Source of the DNA: Clostridium_AD sp050717515
GTDB taxonomy: Bacteria > Bacillota > Clostridia > Clostridiales > Clostridiaceae
NCBI RefSeq assembly: GCF_050717515.1
Contig: NZ_JBOITL010000039.1
Location: 62,001 to 126,000, forward strand
Direction: 5' to 3'
Length of the DNA: 64,000 nt
Part shown: positions 1 through 7,824 of the stretch, one piece after another
Layout of the letters: each line of letters begins with the position of its first letter
Position numbering within the stretch: position 1 is the first letter of the stretch
Notes under the pieces: generated by a model
What the model saw: the letters and a program-made list of their open reading frames with translations, nothing else
What the model was told of the DNA's origin: nothing
The model's database searches: none
Translations under genes and position numbers: made by a program

Positions 1-971
1 TGCTCCCCAAATCCATCTGAGTAACTTTCCTTAGAACTACCACATAACTCTCCAATTAAGGGGTTAAATGGGCCTACTGAATGATATTTACGTGGCTGGT
101 TTTCAGCAAATTTATAGCCCTTCCCCTTTTTTGTTATAACATGAATAATTACTGGTCCCTCTGTATTTTTAGCTAGCTTTAAAACCTTACTTACTGCTTT
201 AATATCATGTCCATCTATAGGGCCTAAATATTTTATACCCATATGCTCAAATAACATACCCGGAACAACAACCTGTTTAATTCCATCCTTAATTTTATGA
301 ATTGATTTGGCCATACCATTGCCTACAGTAGGAATTTTTCTAAGGGTAGAATTTATTTCTTTTTTTAATCTATTATAAGTTGGATCAATTCTAAATCCAC
401 TTAGGTACTTAGATATTCCTCCAACATTTTTAGAAATAGACATTTGATTATCATTAAGTACAATAATCATTTTAGTTTTCCTAAATCCTACATCATTTAA
501 AGCCTCCATTGCCATCCCGCCTGTAAGCGCACCATCACCTATTACTGAAATAACATCATAATCTTTACCTTGCAGATCTCTAGCTCTTGCCATACCAAGC
601 CCTGCAGAAATAGAAGTACTACTATGTCCTGCTTCAAAGCTATCATATTTACTCTCTTCTCTTTTAGGAAATCCGCTGAGTCCATCAAAATTTCTAAGTG
701 TATCAAATTTATCTTTTCTGCCTGTAAGAATTTTATGCACATAAGATTGATGCCCTACGTCCCATATTATTTTATCACTATCTAAATCAAAAACATTGTA
801 TAAGCTTAGGGTTAATTCTACTATACCTAAATTTGAAGCTAAATGCCCTCCCGTTTTAGAAACTTTTTCAATTAGAAAATTTCTAATTTCCACTGCAAAC
901 ATATTCAATTCTTCTATAGACATTTTTTTCACTGTATTTATATCATTAAAATCATCTAAAATTCTACTCAT
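1..971 (-). CDS. dxs: 1-deoxy-D-xylulose-5-phosphate synthase, N-terminal part (cut by window edge)
   Basis: Reading from an ATG at 969-971 the minus strand stays open to the window edge, giving about 323 N-terminal residues of a protein normally near 620 residues. The enzyme condenses pyruvate and glyceraldehyde-3-phosphate using thiamine diphosphate, the first step of the MEP isoprenoid pathway. Seen motifs: SKTGGHLASNLG near residue 35, DVGHQSYVHKIL, GLSGFPKREES, EAGHSSTSIS, and the cofactor-binding GDGALTGGMA near residue 145. It is the last visible gene of the xseA-xseB-ispA-dxs run, as in Bacillus. A 269-bp AT-rich spacer separates it from ispA, so it may have its own promoter. Identity is very secure; only the C-terminus is missing. 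Confidence 0.96.
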   Translation of the reverse strand, partial: MSRILDDFNDINTVKKMSIEELNMFAVEIRNFLIEKVSKTGGHLASNLGIVELTLSLYNVFDLDSDKIIWDVGHQSYVHKILTGRKDKFDTLRNFDGLSGFPKREESKYDSFEAGHSSTSISAGLGMARARDLQGKDYDVISVIGDGALTGGMAMEALNDVGFRKTKMIIVLNDNQMSISKNVGGISKYLSGFRIDPTYNRLKKEINSTLRKIPTVGNGMAKSIHKIKDGIKQVVVPGMLFEHMGIKYLGPIDGHDIKAVSKVLKLAKNTEGPVIIHVITKKGKGYKFAENQPRKYHSVGPFNPLIGELCGSSKESYSDGFGE

Positions 972-1240
972 ATTTCTCTACCTTCTTTATTAATTATAAT
1001 ATTAAAAAATCTCCAAAATAATATCACACAAATTTATTAAAAGAAACTTATTATAAGAAACTCATAATAGGAATGTATGAATACTACTAAGGTATTGATT
1101 TTATTTTGCCCACATTTATGGGGACATTATATCATATAATAATATTTAATTCAAAATCTATTTCCACTTAAATCATCACCTGCTGTGCTACATATTAAGG
1201 ATTTTAGAAGGTTATCATTAATCGCAATAAATAGTTATTT
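972..1240. other. Non-coding spacer between ispA and dxs
   Basis: This is an AT-rich spacer with no convincing ORF. Near 1165-1220 it carries a degenerate copy of the dispersed sequence also seen at 5330-5360 (on the minus strand GGTGATGATTTAA followed by GTGGAAA). A short GC-richer hairpin lies near 1110-1125. No promoter could be assigned with confidence. Confidence 0.4.
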
Positions 1241-2110
1241 TCAAAATTCCCTTTTCAATAAAAATTCTGTGATTTCTTCTAAATATTTTGTATCTGCCTC
1301 AAGTTTTTTTAATATTTGAAAACATTCCTGGGTTAAATCATTGCACTTTGACCTACACTTTTCTAAGCCATACATGGTTATAAAAGTTGTTTTATTATTA
1401 CACTCATCGCTTTTTACATTTTTACCCAGGACATCAACATCTCCAATTACATCTAATATATCATCTCTTATTTGAAAGGCCAGGCCTAATTTTTCACCAT
1501 ACTCACTTAAATCCTCTAAATCTTCCACCGATGCATTTGCAAGAATTGCACCACTCACTATTGCCACTTTAATTAGTTGGCCTGTTTTATTTCTATGCAT
1601 ATAAAGAAGCTCTTCCTCAGATATTGCGATGCCTTCACTTAAAATATCGCAAATTTGACCAGCTATCATTCCTTGAGATCCAGAAGCAGTTGCTATGGTT
1701 GTGCTTGCTTTAATTTTGTTTAAATTTCCATCTAAACACTGATTTAGCATTATTATCATGGCCTCATTTAATAGTCCATCTCCTGCCAATATCGCTATTC
1801 CTTCCCCGTAAATTTTGTGATTAGTAGGTTTTCCTCTACGCAAATCATCGTTATCCATACTAGGCAGATCATCATGAATAAGAGAATATGTATGAATCAT
1901 CTCAAGCGCCGCTGCAAAAGGCATTATATCTTTATAATCATTCTTGTACATAGCATATGTAAGAAGCATTAAAATCGGTCTAACTCTTTTCCCTCCAACT
2001 TTTATGCTATAAATCATTGCTTCGAAATTTCTATTGTCAATTTCAGGCTTATCATCAAAATAATCGCTTATCCACTGTTCTAATGTATCTTTAATGGATT
2101 TTGTATTCAT
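1241..2110 (-). CDS. ispA: Polyprenyl (farnesyl/geranyl) diphosphate synthase
   Basis: A 289-residue trans-prenyltransferase that adds isopentenyl diphosphate units to allylic diphosphates, feeding undecaprenyl, quinone or carotenoid pathways. The first aspartate-rich motif is DDLPSMD at residues 80-86 and the second is the RDDILD motif near residue 214, both Mg2+-diphosphate ligands. The upstream GGKRVRP at 39-45 binds isopentenyl diphosphate. Length fits the bacterial IspA family. It follows xseB after a 152-bp gap holding a long perfect hairpin (2154-2227), so readthrough may be modulated there. Product chain length (C10, C15 or C20) cannot be read safely; C15 is inferred from the operon. 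Confidence 0.93.
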   Translation of the reverse strand: MNTKSIKDTLEQWISDYFDDKPEIDNRNFEAMIYSIKVGGKRVRPILMLLTYAMYKNDYKDIMPFAAALEMIHTYSLIHDDLPSMDNDDLRRGKPTNHKIYGEGIAILAGDGLLNEAMIIMLNQCLDGNLNKIKASTTIATASGSQGMIAGQICDILSEGIAISEEELLYMHRNKTGQLIKVAIVSGAILANASVEDLEDLSEYGEKLGLAFQIRDDILDVIGDVDVLGKNVKSDECNNKTTFITMYGLEKCRSKCNDLTQECFQILKKLEADTKYLEEITEFLLKREF

Positions 2111-2153
2111 TTTATCCCTTCTTTTCTTTATAAATTGTGGAAATAATATAGTT

Positions 2154-2227
2154 TAAGGCACATGAAAATAAATAACAAGCGCATATGCTACTCTATTTTG
2201 ATTTGTTATTTATTTTCATGTGCCTAA
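2154..2227 (-). repeat. Long perfect inverted repeat between xseB and ispA
   Basis: The arms 2154-2178 and 2203-2227 are complementary over about 24 bp, enclosing a 24-nt loop that contains GCATATGC. On the minus strand the hairpin lies after the xseB stop and before the ispA start. There is no strong T tract, so it could be an RNA stability or partial termination element. A diverged relative sharing GAAAA-n-AAATAACAAG and the TTGTTATTT return arm follows spoVD at 43670-43721. Confidence 0.75.
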
Positions 2228-2262
2228 ATTAATTCTTAAGGTCATTTTAGAAGGAAAGTCTC

Positions 2263-2493
2263 CTATTTAACCGCTTCTGGTTGAGCTACAAATTCTTTTT
2301 CACCTTCAGCTGTTAGTACTTTTATTTTACCTTCTGTATCATTTAAAATTTTATATAAACTGTTGCAGATTTTTATACCTTCTTCATAAATATTCATAGT
2401 CTGTTCTAGTGTAATTTCATTTTCATCCATGACATCTACAATTTCTTCAAGTCTGACCATCATATTTTCATAGGATTCTTTTTTCTTTGCCAT
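2263..2493 (-). CDS. xseB: Exodeoxyribonuclease VII small subunit
   Basis: A 76-residue protein matching the XseB family in size and pattern: an acidic three-helix fold with the typical SYENMMVRLEEIVDVMD beginning and EEGIKICNSLYKIL middle. It assembles with XseA into exonuclease VII, which degrades single-stranded DNA to oligonucleotides. The ATG overlaps the xseA stop codon by one base (TAATG), which implies translational coupling and a matched subunit supply. The C-terminus (about 15 residues after the conserved core) is slightly longer than the minimal family members. Assignment is firm from sequence pattern plus position. Confidence 0.92.
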   Translation of the reverse strand: MAKKKESYENMMVRLEEIVDVMDENEITLEQTMNIYEEGIKICNSLYKILNDTEGKIKVLTAEGEKEFVAQPEAVK

Positions 2494-3698
2494 TAAAATT
2501 CCTCCAAATTGCTTATTTTAAACTCCGCACTACCATCTTTTAAGGTGATTTTCACCTGTTTTATATTATTCAAATTGCTAATTTCACTAATAACTTTATT
2601 TTCATTGTTTTGCAATAGTGCATAGCCCTTATTTAATACATTCAAGGGATTGTGTGCCTGCAAAAGAGCATTGAACTTTGAAAGTTTCTGCTTTTCTAAT
2701 GAAATAACCACATTAAATTTATAACTTAAATTTTCTTTTAAATTATCTATACGAATATATTGATTAACTATATAATTTAAAGGATTATTTATCTTTAGTG
2801 ATTTATTTAGTAAATTAACTTTATTGTATTCCTTGGTTAACTTAGATTCCACAGATCTCAATAATAATTCTCTAAGTGCTTTAATTTCATTATTTAAATC
2901 CTTTATATTCTTCACAGCAATTTCAGCTGCTGCTGATGGAGTTGGCGCTCTGTAGTCACTTGCAAAATCTGCTATAGTAAAGTCTGTTTCATGGCCAATT
3001 CCAGTAATTATAGGTATTTTAGAATCGTAAATTGCGTGAGCTAGGTTCTCTTCATTGAATGCCCATAATTCCTCTATAGAGCCTCCACCTCTTGCAATAA
3101 TAATTAAATCAACATTTTTTGTGCTATTAAAATATTTTATACCACCTGCAACCTCCGCGCTTGCATTTACCCCTTGAACTAGGGCTGGATATATTAGAAT
3201 GTTAACCAATGCGTTACGTCTTGTAGCCACATTAATAATATCCTTGATTGCAGCGCCAGTTGGTGATGTGATTATTCCTATTTTAGTAGGAAATGAAGGT
3301 ATATTTTTTTTGTGTTCAACTGCAAATAATCCTTGTTTTTCTAATTTTTCCTTAAGATTTTGAAAAGCTAAATATAACTGCCCTTCTCCGTCTGCCTCTA
3401 TATCATTACAATAAATCTGATATGCTCCCTCACGTTCATAAACAGAAACCCTGCCACGAACAATAACATTCATGCCATCTCTAGGGGTGATTTTAAGTTT
3501 ATGTGTTTGTGATTTAAACATTACACAATTTATCTTTCCAAATTCGTCTTTTAATGAAAAATATATGTGCCCACTAGAATGTATTTTTACATTAGATAGC
3601 TCGCCTTTAACATTCGCATTGTTTAATATAAAATCACTATCTACTATTTTTTTTATATATCCATTAAGGGCAGTTACTGTTATTACTTTAATAAACAT
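2493..3698 (-). CDS. xseA: Exodeoxyribonuclease VII large subunit
   Basis: A 401-residue catalytic subunit with an N-terminal OB fold (about residues 1-100, including GELSNVKIHSSGHIYFSLKD) and a nuclease domain with GIITSPTGAAIKDI, then IIARGGGSIEELWAFNE and GIGHETDFTIADF, followed by a long helical region that docks XseB. The start chosen is the ATG at 3696-3698 (MFIKVITVTALN), which sits 5 nt after a GGAGG; an in-frame start 24 bases upstream would add residues outside the family. The gene overlaps the folD 3' end by 11 bp, so folD, xseA and xseB are probably coupled in translation. Confidence 0.95.
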   Translation of the reverse strand: MFIKVITVTALNGYIKKIVDSDFILNNANVKGELSNVKIHSSGHIYFSLKDEFGKINCVMFKSQTHKLKITPRDGMNVIVRGRVSVYEREGAYQIYCNDIEADGEGQLYLAFQNLKEKLEKQGLFAVEHKKNIPSFPTKIGIITSPTGAAIKDIINVATRRNALVNILIYPALVQGVNASAEVAGGIKYFNSTKNVDLIIIARGGGSIEELWAFNEENLAHAIYDSKIPIITGIGHETDFTIADFASDYRAPTPSAAAEIAVKNIKDLNNEIKALRELLLRSVESKLTKEYNKVNLLNKSLKINNPLNYIVNQYIRIDNLKENLSYKFNVVISLEKQKLSKFNALLQAHNPLNVLNKGYALLQNNENKVISEISNLNNIKQVKITLKDGSAEFKISNLEEF

Positions 3699-4536
3699 TA
3701 TTCCTCCAGGCGGAACAAACATTTTTAATAAGCATTGTAGTAGTCATTAGCCCCGTTCCACCTGGTACAGGGGTAACAAAGCTTGCATGATCAATTACAT
3801 CGTAAAAATTTACATCCCCTGTAATTTTACCATCTACCATTGTAGTTCCAACATCTATAACAACTGCTCCTTCTTTAATAAAATCGCCTGTAACAAACCC
3901 CGGTCTACCAATAGCCGCAACTATTATGTCTGCTGTTTTACAAACTTCTTTTAAATTTTGTGTTTTAGAGTGACATATAGTTACTGTTGCATCTTCATTA
4001 AGTAGTAATTGAGCTGCTGGTTTCCCTACAATATTGCTTCTACCTAAAACAACAGCATGTTTTCCTTTAATAACGCAACCAGTATTTTTAATCATTTCAA
4101 TTACCCCTAAAGCAGTACAAGGCATAAAACACTTCTCTCCCTTATAAAATCTGCCCATATTCTTATCAGTTAATCCATCAATATCCTTTTTATCTGAAAT
4201 TTTAGAAGTAATTTCTTTCTCATTATATTTTTTTGGTAAGGGCAATTGAAGTATTATACCGTCTACACTATTATCTTCATTAAATTTTTCTATAAGCTCT
4301 ATAATATCTTTTTCGGAAACGTCTTTATCCAAATGAATACAACTATATGAAACACCCAATTTATCACAGAGATTATTCTGACTTTTTACGTATGACAAGG
4401 ACCCGCCATCGTCCCCAACTAAAATGGTTTTAATTGAAGGCGCCCTTAGCCCCTTTAATTTACCTTCGCTTATAACTGCCTTAATTTCATCTCTGTATTT
4501 TTCAACTATTATTTTCCCATTAACTTTAATTCCCAT
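3688..4536 (-). CDS. folD: Bifunctional methylenetetrahydrofolate dehydrogenase/cyclohydrolase
   Basis: A 282-residue FolD that interconverts 5,10-methylene-, methenyl- and 10-formyl-tetrahydrofolate, supplying one-carbon units for purines and fMet-tRNA. Visible motifs: SYVKSQNNLCDKLG with the catalytic-type lysine near residue 50, LQLPLPKKY, the PCTALGVIEMI segment, the VLGRSNIVGKPAAQLLL nucleotide-binding region, and the C-terminal TPVPGGTGLMTTTML signature. The ATG at 4534-4536 follows AGGAGAGG with normal spacing, so the longer frame beginning at 4563 is not used. A terminator-like hairpin separates it from nusB upstream, suggesting a separate transcript start for folD. Confidence 0.95.
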   Translation of the reverse strand: MGIKVNGKIIVEKYRDEIKAVISEGKLKGLRAPSIKTILVGDDGGSLSYVKSQNNLCDKLGVSYSCIHLDKDVSEKDIIELIEKFNEDNSVDGIILQLPLPKKYNEKEITSKISDKKDIDGLTDKNMGRFYKGEKCFMPCTALGVIEMIKNTGCVIKGKHAVVLGRSNIVGKPAAQLLLNEDATVTICHSKTQNLKEVCKTADIIVAAIGRPGFVTGDFIKEGAVVIDVGTTMVDGKITGDVNFYDVIDHASFVTPVPGGTGLMTTTMLIKNVCSAWRNNVY

Positions 4537-4607
4537 ATTATCCTCTCCTTTTGGTTGAAACATTAATTATTATAAGAGATTTCTCTTATAATTTCAAAAT
4601 TCCTCTT

Positions 4608-4652
4608 TTATAGTAATAAAATAAAATAGACTAGCATATATCTAGTCTATTT
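4608..4652 (-). terminator. Intrinsic terminator after nusB
   Basis: An 11-bp stem (arms 4624-4634 and 4642-4652, AAATAGACTAG) is followed on the minus strand by a run TATTTTATTTTATT. It lies 56 bp beyond the nusB stop, separating nusB from folD. Confidence 0.7.
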
Positions 4653-4707
4653 CCAAGATGATTCCTCTACCATTAATACGAAAGGCTTCGACATTTAAGC
4701 CAAACTT

Positions 4708-5103
4708 TTAAATCATTTTTGCTAAGATACCATTTATAAAAGCTGGGGAACTATCTTCTCCATATTTCTTAGCAAGCTCTATCCCTTCGTTTACAGAAAC
4801 CACACCTGGTATATCTTCCTCGAATAGTATTTCATATGTACTAATTCTTAAAATAGCTAGATTCATTTTTGATAGTCTATCCAATTTCCACTTAATTAGA
4901 TACTTTTCAATATTTTTATCAATTTCCACCCCATGTTCATGAATTCCCGCCAGGACCATTGTAATATATGACATATCAATTTCTTTTAAATCCACATCTG
5001 TATACTCTTTGAAGTTTTCAATTATATCCTCATAACTCTCTTTATTTATTGACATTTCAAAAAGTAATTTCATTGCTACTTCTCTTGACTTTCTTCTATT
5101 CAT
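4708..5103 (-). CDS. nusB: Transcription antitermination factor NusB
   Basis: A 131-residue all-helical RNA-binding protein that, with NusE (S10), recognises boxA in rRNA leaders and supports processive antitermination. The N-terminus MNRRKSREVAMKLLFEM and the C-terminal VSVNEGIELAKKYG...FINGILAKM pattern are diagnostic, and the length is standard. It keeps the Bacillus-like position between an Asp23-family gene and folD. It has a hairpin terminator behind it and a full copy of a 108-bp palindromic repeat in front of it (5220-5327), so its upstream region may be independent of the Asp23 gene. Confidence 0.94.
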   Translation of the reverse strand: MNRRKSREVAMKLLFEMSINKESYEDIIENFKEYTDVDLKEIDMSYITMVLAGIHEHGVEIDKNIEKYLIKWKLDRLSKMNLAILRISTYEILFEEDIPGVVSVNEGIELAKKYGEDSSPAFINGILAKMI

Positions 5104-5219
5104 TAGTAATCCTCCTAGTTTTTCTATCTTATATCATAATAATCACCATAAAAATATAAAATTAGTTTTAATTGAATTATTATGGAACTAATTATAATTA
5201 TGTCCAAATTCACATATTT

Positions 5220-5327
5220 TTAACGACATTTCAGAAGGAAGGTCTCCCACCTATATTAAGTGGAGGCACATACTACAAGAAAAAGAAAACTTCAATAGAT
5301 GTCTAAATTTCCTTCTGAAGTCGTTAA
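5220..5327 (+). repeat. 108-bp palindromic dispersed repeat, copy 1
   Basis: The element starts TTAACGACATTTCAGAAGGA and ends with the inverse TTCCTTCTGAAGTCGTTAA. It aligns along nearly its whole length with 39442-39548 read in reverse complement, including the internal TCTCCCAC and CATA(C/T)(T/G)CTA stretches. It sits between the Asp23-family gene and nusB. It has no coding capacity, so a MITE-like element or a structured RNA repeat is possible. Confidence 0.8.
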
Positions 5328-5359
5328 TATTGCAGCTGCGAAGGTGATGATTTAACGTG

Positions 5360-5389
5360 GAAACACCCTCTGATTAGAGAGGGTGTTTC
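5360..5389 (-). terminator. Hairpin after the Asp23-family gene
   Basis: A GC-richer perfect stem (AAACACCCTCT paired with AGAGGGTGTTT) begins only 4 bp beyond the stop codon. The minus strand lacks a T tract after it, so it is either a weak terminator or a 3' end stabiliser. Confidence 0.5.
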
Positions 5390-5392
5390 TTA

Positions 5393-5782
5393 CTATGATT
5401 CTATTTCCTCTACCTTTTCTGTTTTGGGTAGTACAACATTTTGTACATACACATTTACTGCTGAAACTGCAAGGCCAGTCATTAGCTCTACAGATTTTTT
5501 TACATTTATTTGTGCTTTCTCCGTTACTTCTGGAATTTTAACTCCATATTCAACTACAATGTGTAAATCAATTACTGCACTATTTTCTCCTACATTGACT
5601 TTAACGCCTTTAGATAAATTTTTCTTACCACTTAATATTTGAGTTATTCCACCAACAAGACTAGCACTCATTCCAACAATTCCCTGTATTTCAGCAACAG
5701 CGAGTCCCGCTATAACACTAACTACATCCTCTGATATCTTAACAGTACCCATTTCTGTTTCATTTAAAATTTTATCTTCCAT
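5393..5782 (-). CDS. yqhY: Asp23/Gls24 family envelope stress protein (YqhY-like)
   Basis: A 129-residue cytoplasmic protein of the Asp23 (DUF322) family. The family core is clear: GTVKISEDVVSVIAGLA near residue 12, then GI(V)GMSASLVGGI, the VNVGENSAVIDLHIVVEYGVKIPEV strand-helix region and VNVYVQNVVLP near the C-terminus. YqhY in Bacillus lies next to nusB and affects lipid precursor supply; that role is family knowledge and is not shown here. The usual accB-accC pair found between spoIIIAH and yqhY in Bacillus is absent, so this gene follows spoIIIAH directly after 81 bp. A hairpin follows its stop. Confidence 0.88.
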   Translation of the reverse strand: MEDKILNETEMGTVKISEDVVSVIAGLAVAEIQGIVGMSASLVGGITQILSGKKNLSKGVKVNVGENSAVIDLHIVVEYGVKIPEVTEKAQINVKKSVELMTGLAVSAVNVYVQNVVLPKTEKVEEIES

Positions 5783-5863
5783 ATTAGTACCCCCTTGTTT
5801 AGCTTAGGTAAAACATGATAATGCTACATTTATTATAGCAGATAAATATTTGATTTACAATTA

Positions 5864-6367
5864 TTATTCTTTGATCTTAACATCAATATTCTCTAACTTT
5901 GTTTTACTCATAACAACATCTTGAATAGCACGAAGCTCTTCTTCTGAAAGTTCTTTCTTTGCACTCTTAACAAATATTTCTACCTTGTCATCTACTATAC
6001 TGCAAAATGCTTGGTCAAATCCTTGAGCTTTTAATGCAATTTCTATGTCTGATTCATTCTGCGTTGACTTTGATACAGCTAAGTATTCATCCCCAGCCTT
6101 TTCCTTTTGTTCTTTTGGAGTTTTAGCGTCATCCATTAGTGCTTTAATGTTTTGAAGAGTTTTTGCACTGTTTTGATCTCTTGATAATATTGCTTCCGTA
6201 AAAAAGGTTGAAGAACTTTTGTTTTCTTTTAAAGATATTGCGCTTTTCTCTTTACTAAAATCAGCATCATTTACATATAATGGTCCATTTACCTGTGTTG
6301 CAAGATATGCTGCACAAACTATAAGCACTACCAAAGTAATAATTATACCAGATTGTTTTTTATTCAT
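5864..6367 (-). CDS. spoIIIAH: Stage III sporulation protein AH
   Basis: A 167-residue bitopic membrane protein, last gene of the spoIIIA operon. Residues about 7-26 form a single transmembrane helix (IIITLVVLIVCAAYLATQV), followed by a flexible Ser/Asp/Lys-rich linker and a C-terminal ring-building motif (RBM) domain starting near residue 90. In Bacillus this domain binds forespore SpoIIQ across the intermembrane space to form the feeding channel. The ATG at 6365-6367 (MNKKQSG) is chosen because GGGGGAAATATT precedes it; a longer frame adds five residues. The linker is short, as in clostridial homologues. Confidence 0.93.
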   Translation of the reverse strand: MNKKQSGIIITLVVLIVCAAYLATQVNGPLYVNDADFSKEKSAISLKENKSSSTFFTEAILSRDQNSAKTLQNIKALMDDAKTPKEQKEKAGDEYLAVSKSTQNESDIEIALKAQGFDQAFCSIVDDKVEIFVKSAKKELSEEELRAIQDVVMSKTKLENIDVKIKE

Positions 6368-6405
6368 AATATTTCCCCCCATCTACCTTTCTAAGAAATT
6401 ATATG

Positions 6406-7056
6406 CTAATTATTCATAGGATATACATTAACTTTTTTTTCAGGCAAATTAAATAAATTAATTACTGCCTGTCTAATCCTAAGTTCAGTAACTTTTTCAT
6501 TTGAACCTTCTGCCACTACGCAAACGCCAGTAATAATGGGCTTGTATTTTTTTACAATTAGTGGTTCATTTGCATTTCCGTTATTGGACATAACAACCGT
6601 TCTTCCGTCATTTTTTTGAGTGGTATTTCTTTTCCCTCCTCCGGTATCATTTTCTACTGTTAGACTTTCAGAATCATTTATGTTTACTGCAGGAACACTC
6701 TCCTCCCCACTCTCAAAATAGATCATAAGCTGTACCTTTCCAACTCCATTAATTTGTTCCAGTGTTGATTTAAGTTTGTTTTCTAATTGTGATTCATAAT
6801 CATTTAATCCCAAAATGTTTGTTTCTTTTACAACTTTATCCTTCTGAGTCTCGTCTAAGACAGCTGACGTTGAACTGGTGTTTTTGAAAAAACTACTAGC
6901 TAAAACTATTACAACTGCCACTAAGATCATTAATACCAAGTTTCCGAGTAGCTTGTCAGATTTTTTACCCTTACCAATTTTCTTTTTGTCATCACCACCA
7001 TTTATTTTTGATTTAATATACTCAGTAAATTTACTAAGTAAATCATCATTGTTCAT
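6406..7056 (-). CDS. spoIIIAG: Stage III sporulation protein AG
   Basis: A 216-residue channel component. A basic cytoplasmic N-terminus (about 35 residues, rich in Lys/Gly/Asp) precedes one transmembrane segment (LLGNLVLMILVAVVIVLASSFF) and a periplasmic-side ring domain that begins near residue 85 with NDYESQLENKLKSTLEQING. The late GVCVVAEGSNEKV and NLFNLPEKKVNVYPM stretches are typical of SpoIIIAG. In Bacillus it forms a 30-subunit ring in the mother-cell membrane. It is separated from spoIIIAF by 116 bp, unusual for this operon, where genes are usually nearly touching. Confidence 0.92.
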   Translation of the reverse strand: MNNDDLLSKFTEYIKSKINGGDDKKKIGKGKKSDKLLGNLVLMILVAVVIVLASSFFKNTSSTSAVLDETQKDKVVKETNILGLNDYESQLENKLKSTLEQINGVGKVQLMIYFESGEESVPAVNINDSESLTVENDTGGGKRNTTQKNDGRTVVMSNNGNANEPLIVKKYKPIITGVCVVAEGSNEKVTELRIRQAVINLFNLPEKKVNVYPMNN

Positions 7057-7172
7057 AGAAATCCCCCTCTTCTTTTATTTGCAACCTTAGGCCCATTTAT
7101 ATAAATATAAAATCAGTATGCAATTCTATTTTAATGAGCCTTATGGAATATGTTAATTGCAAGTCCTATGTT

Positions 7173-7766
7173 TTATGAATTTAATTTATAAACAGTAACA
7201 ATACTCGCAGATATTTTAAATTTACTACTTAAAAGCCTTTTTATTTTATCCCCTTGTTCACCCTGCAAAATATCTCTTTTAGACGCATTCACACTTTTAG
7301 TATTAATTTCTATTTTCCTAATATTTCTGACCCCTTTATCTGCAATTCCAATTTCAATTTTATTAATATTGAATACTGCCTTTTTATCATCATAAACAAT
7401 GTCTATATCAGCATTGTACTGATTTTCCGGATAAGCTTCTTGTAAATTTATAATACATTGCTTCTCTAAATTCACTTTAAAATTCTCAGTTGTGTTTAGT
7501 ATATTAATATCTTTATACTTTTGTATATCTGTGACTACGGTACTTGATTCCATATAACTTGTTGCTTTCTTGGAATAAGAATAAAAATCAAAATTCTTAT
7601 TAAAAATCTTTATTATAGGGTTTATAATTACTACAATTAGCAACAGTCCTAACACAAATTTAGCATATTTTTTCATATTATTATCTGGCAAAATCATCTC
7701 AACTGCAGTGATAAAAAACATTGCAATAGTGATGTTGATTACCCAGGCTTTTAATAACTCAATCAA
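7173..7766 (-). CDS. spoIIIAF: Stage III sporulation protein AF
   Basis: A 197-residue protein with two N-terminal transmembrane helices (about residues 9-28 and 37-53) and a soluble domain exposed to the intermembrane space. The pattern LLKAWVINITIAMFFITAVEMILP then YAKFVLGLLLIVVIINPI is that of SpoIIIAF, and the C-terminal KIKRLLSSKFKISASIVTVY matches its ring-like domain. It acts with AB, AD, AE and AG in the channel between mother cell and forespore. The start follows AAAGGGGGTGG on the minus strand. It lies 58 bp from spoIIIAE and 116 bp from spoIIIAG. Confidence 0.92.
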   Translation of the reverse strand: MIELLKAWVINITIAMFFITAVEMILPDNNMKKYAKFVLGLLLIVVIINPIIKIFNKNFDFYSYSKKATSYMESSTVVTDIQKYKDINILNTTENFKVNLEKQCIINLQEAYPENQYNADIDIVYDDKKAVFNINKIEIGIADKGVRNIRKIEINTKSVNASKRDILQGEQGDKIKRLLSSKFKISASIVTVYKLNS

Positions 7767-7824
7767 ATTAGCACCACCCCCTTTATAAATAGGTTTACAG
7801 TGGACAGTTAAGAGCTTAATTGCT

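Noticed and set aside
4686..4692. Spo0A box (TGTCGAA) after nusB
   Set aside because: A single 7-bp match lies in a short hairpin downstream of nusB, far from any start, so it is probably chance.
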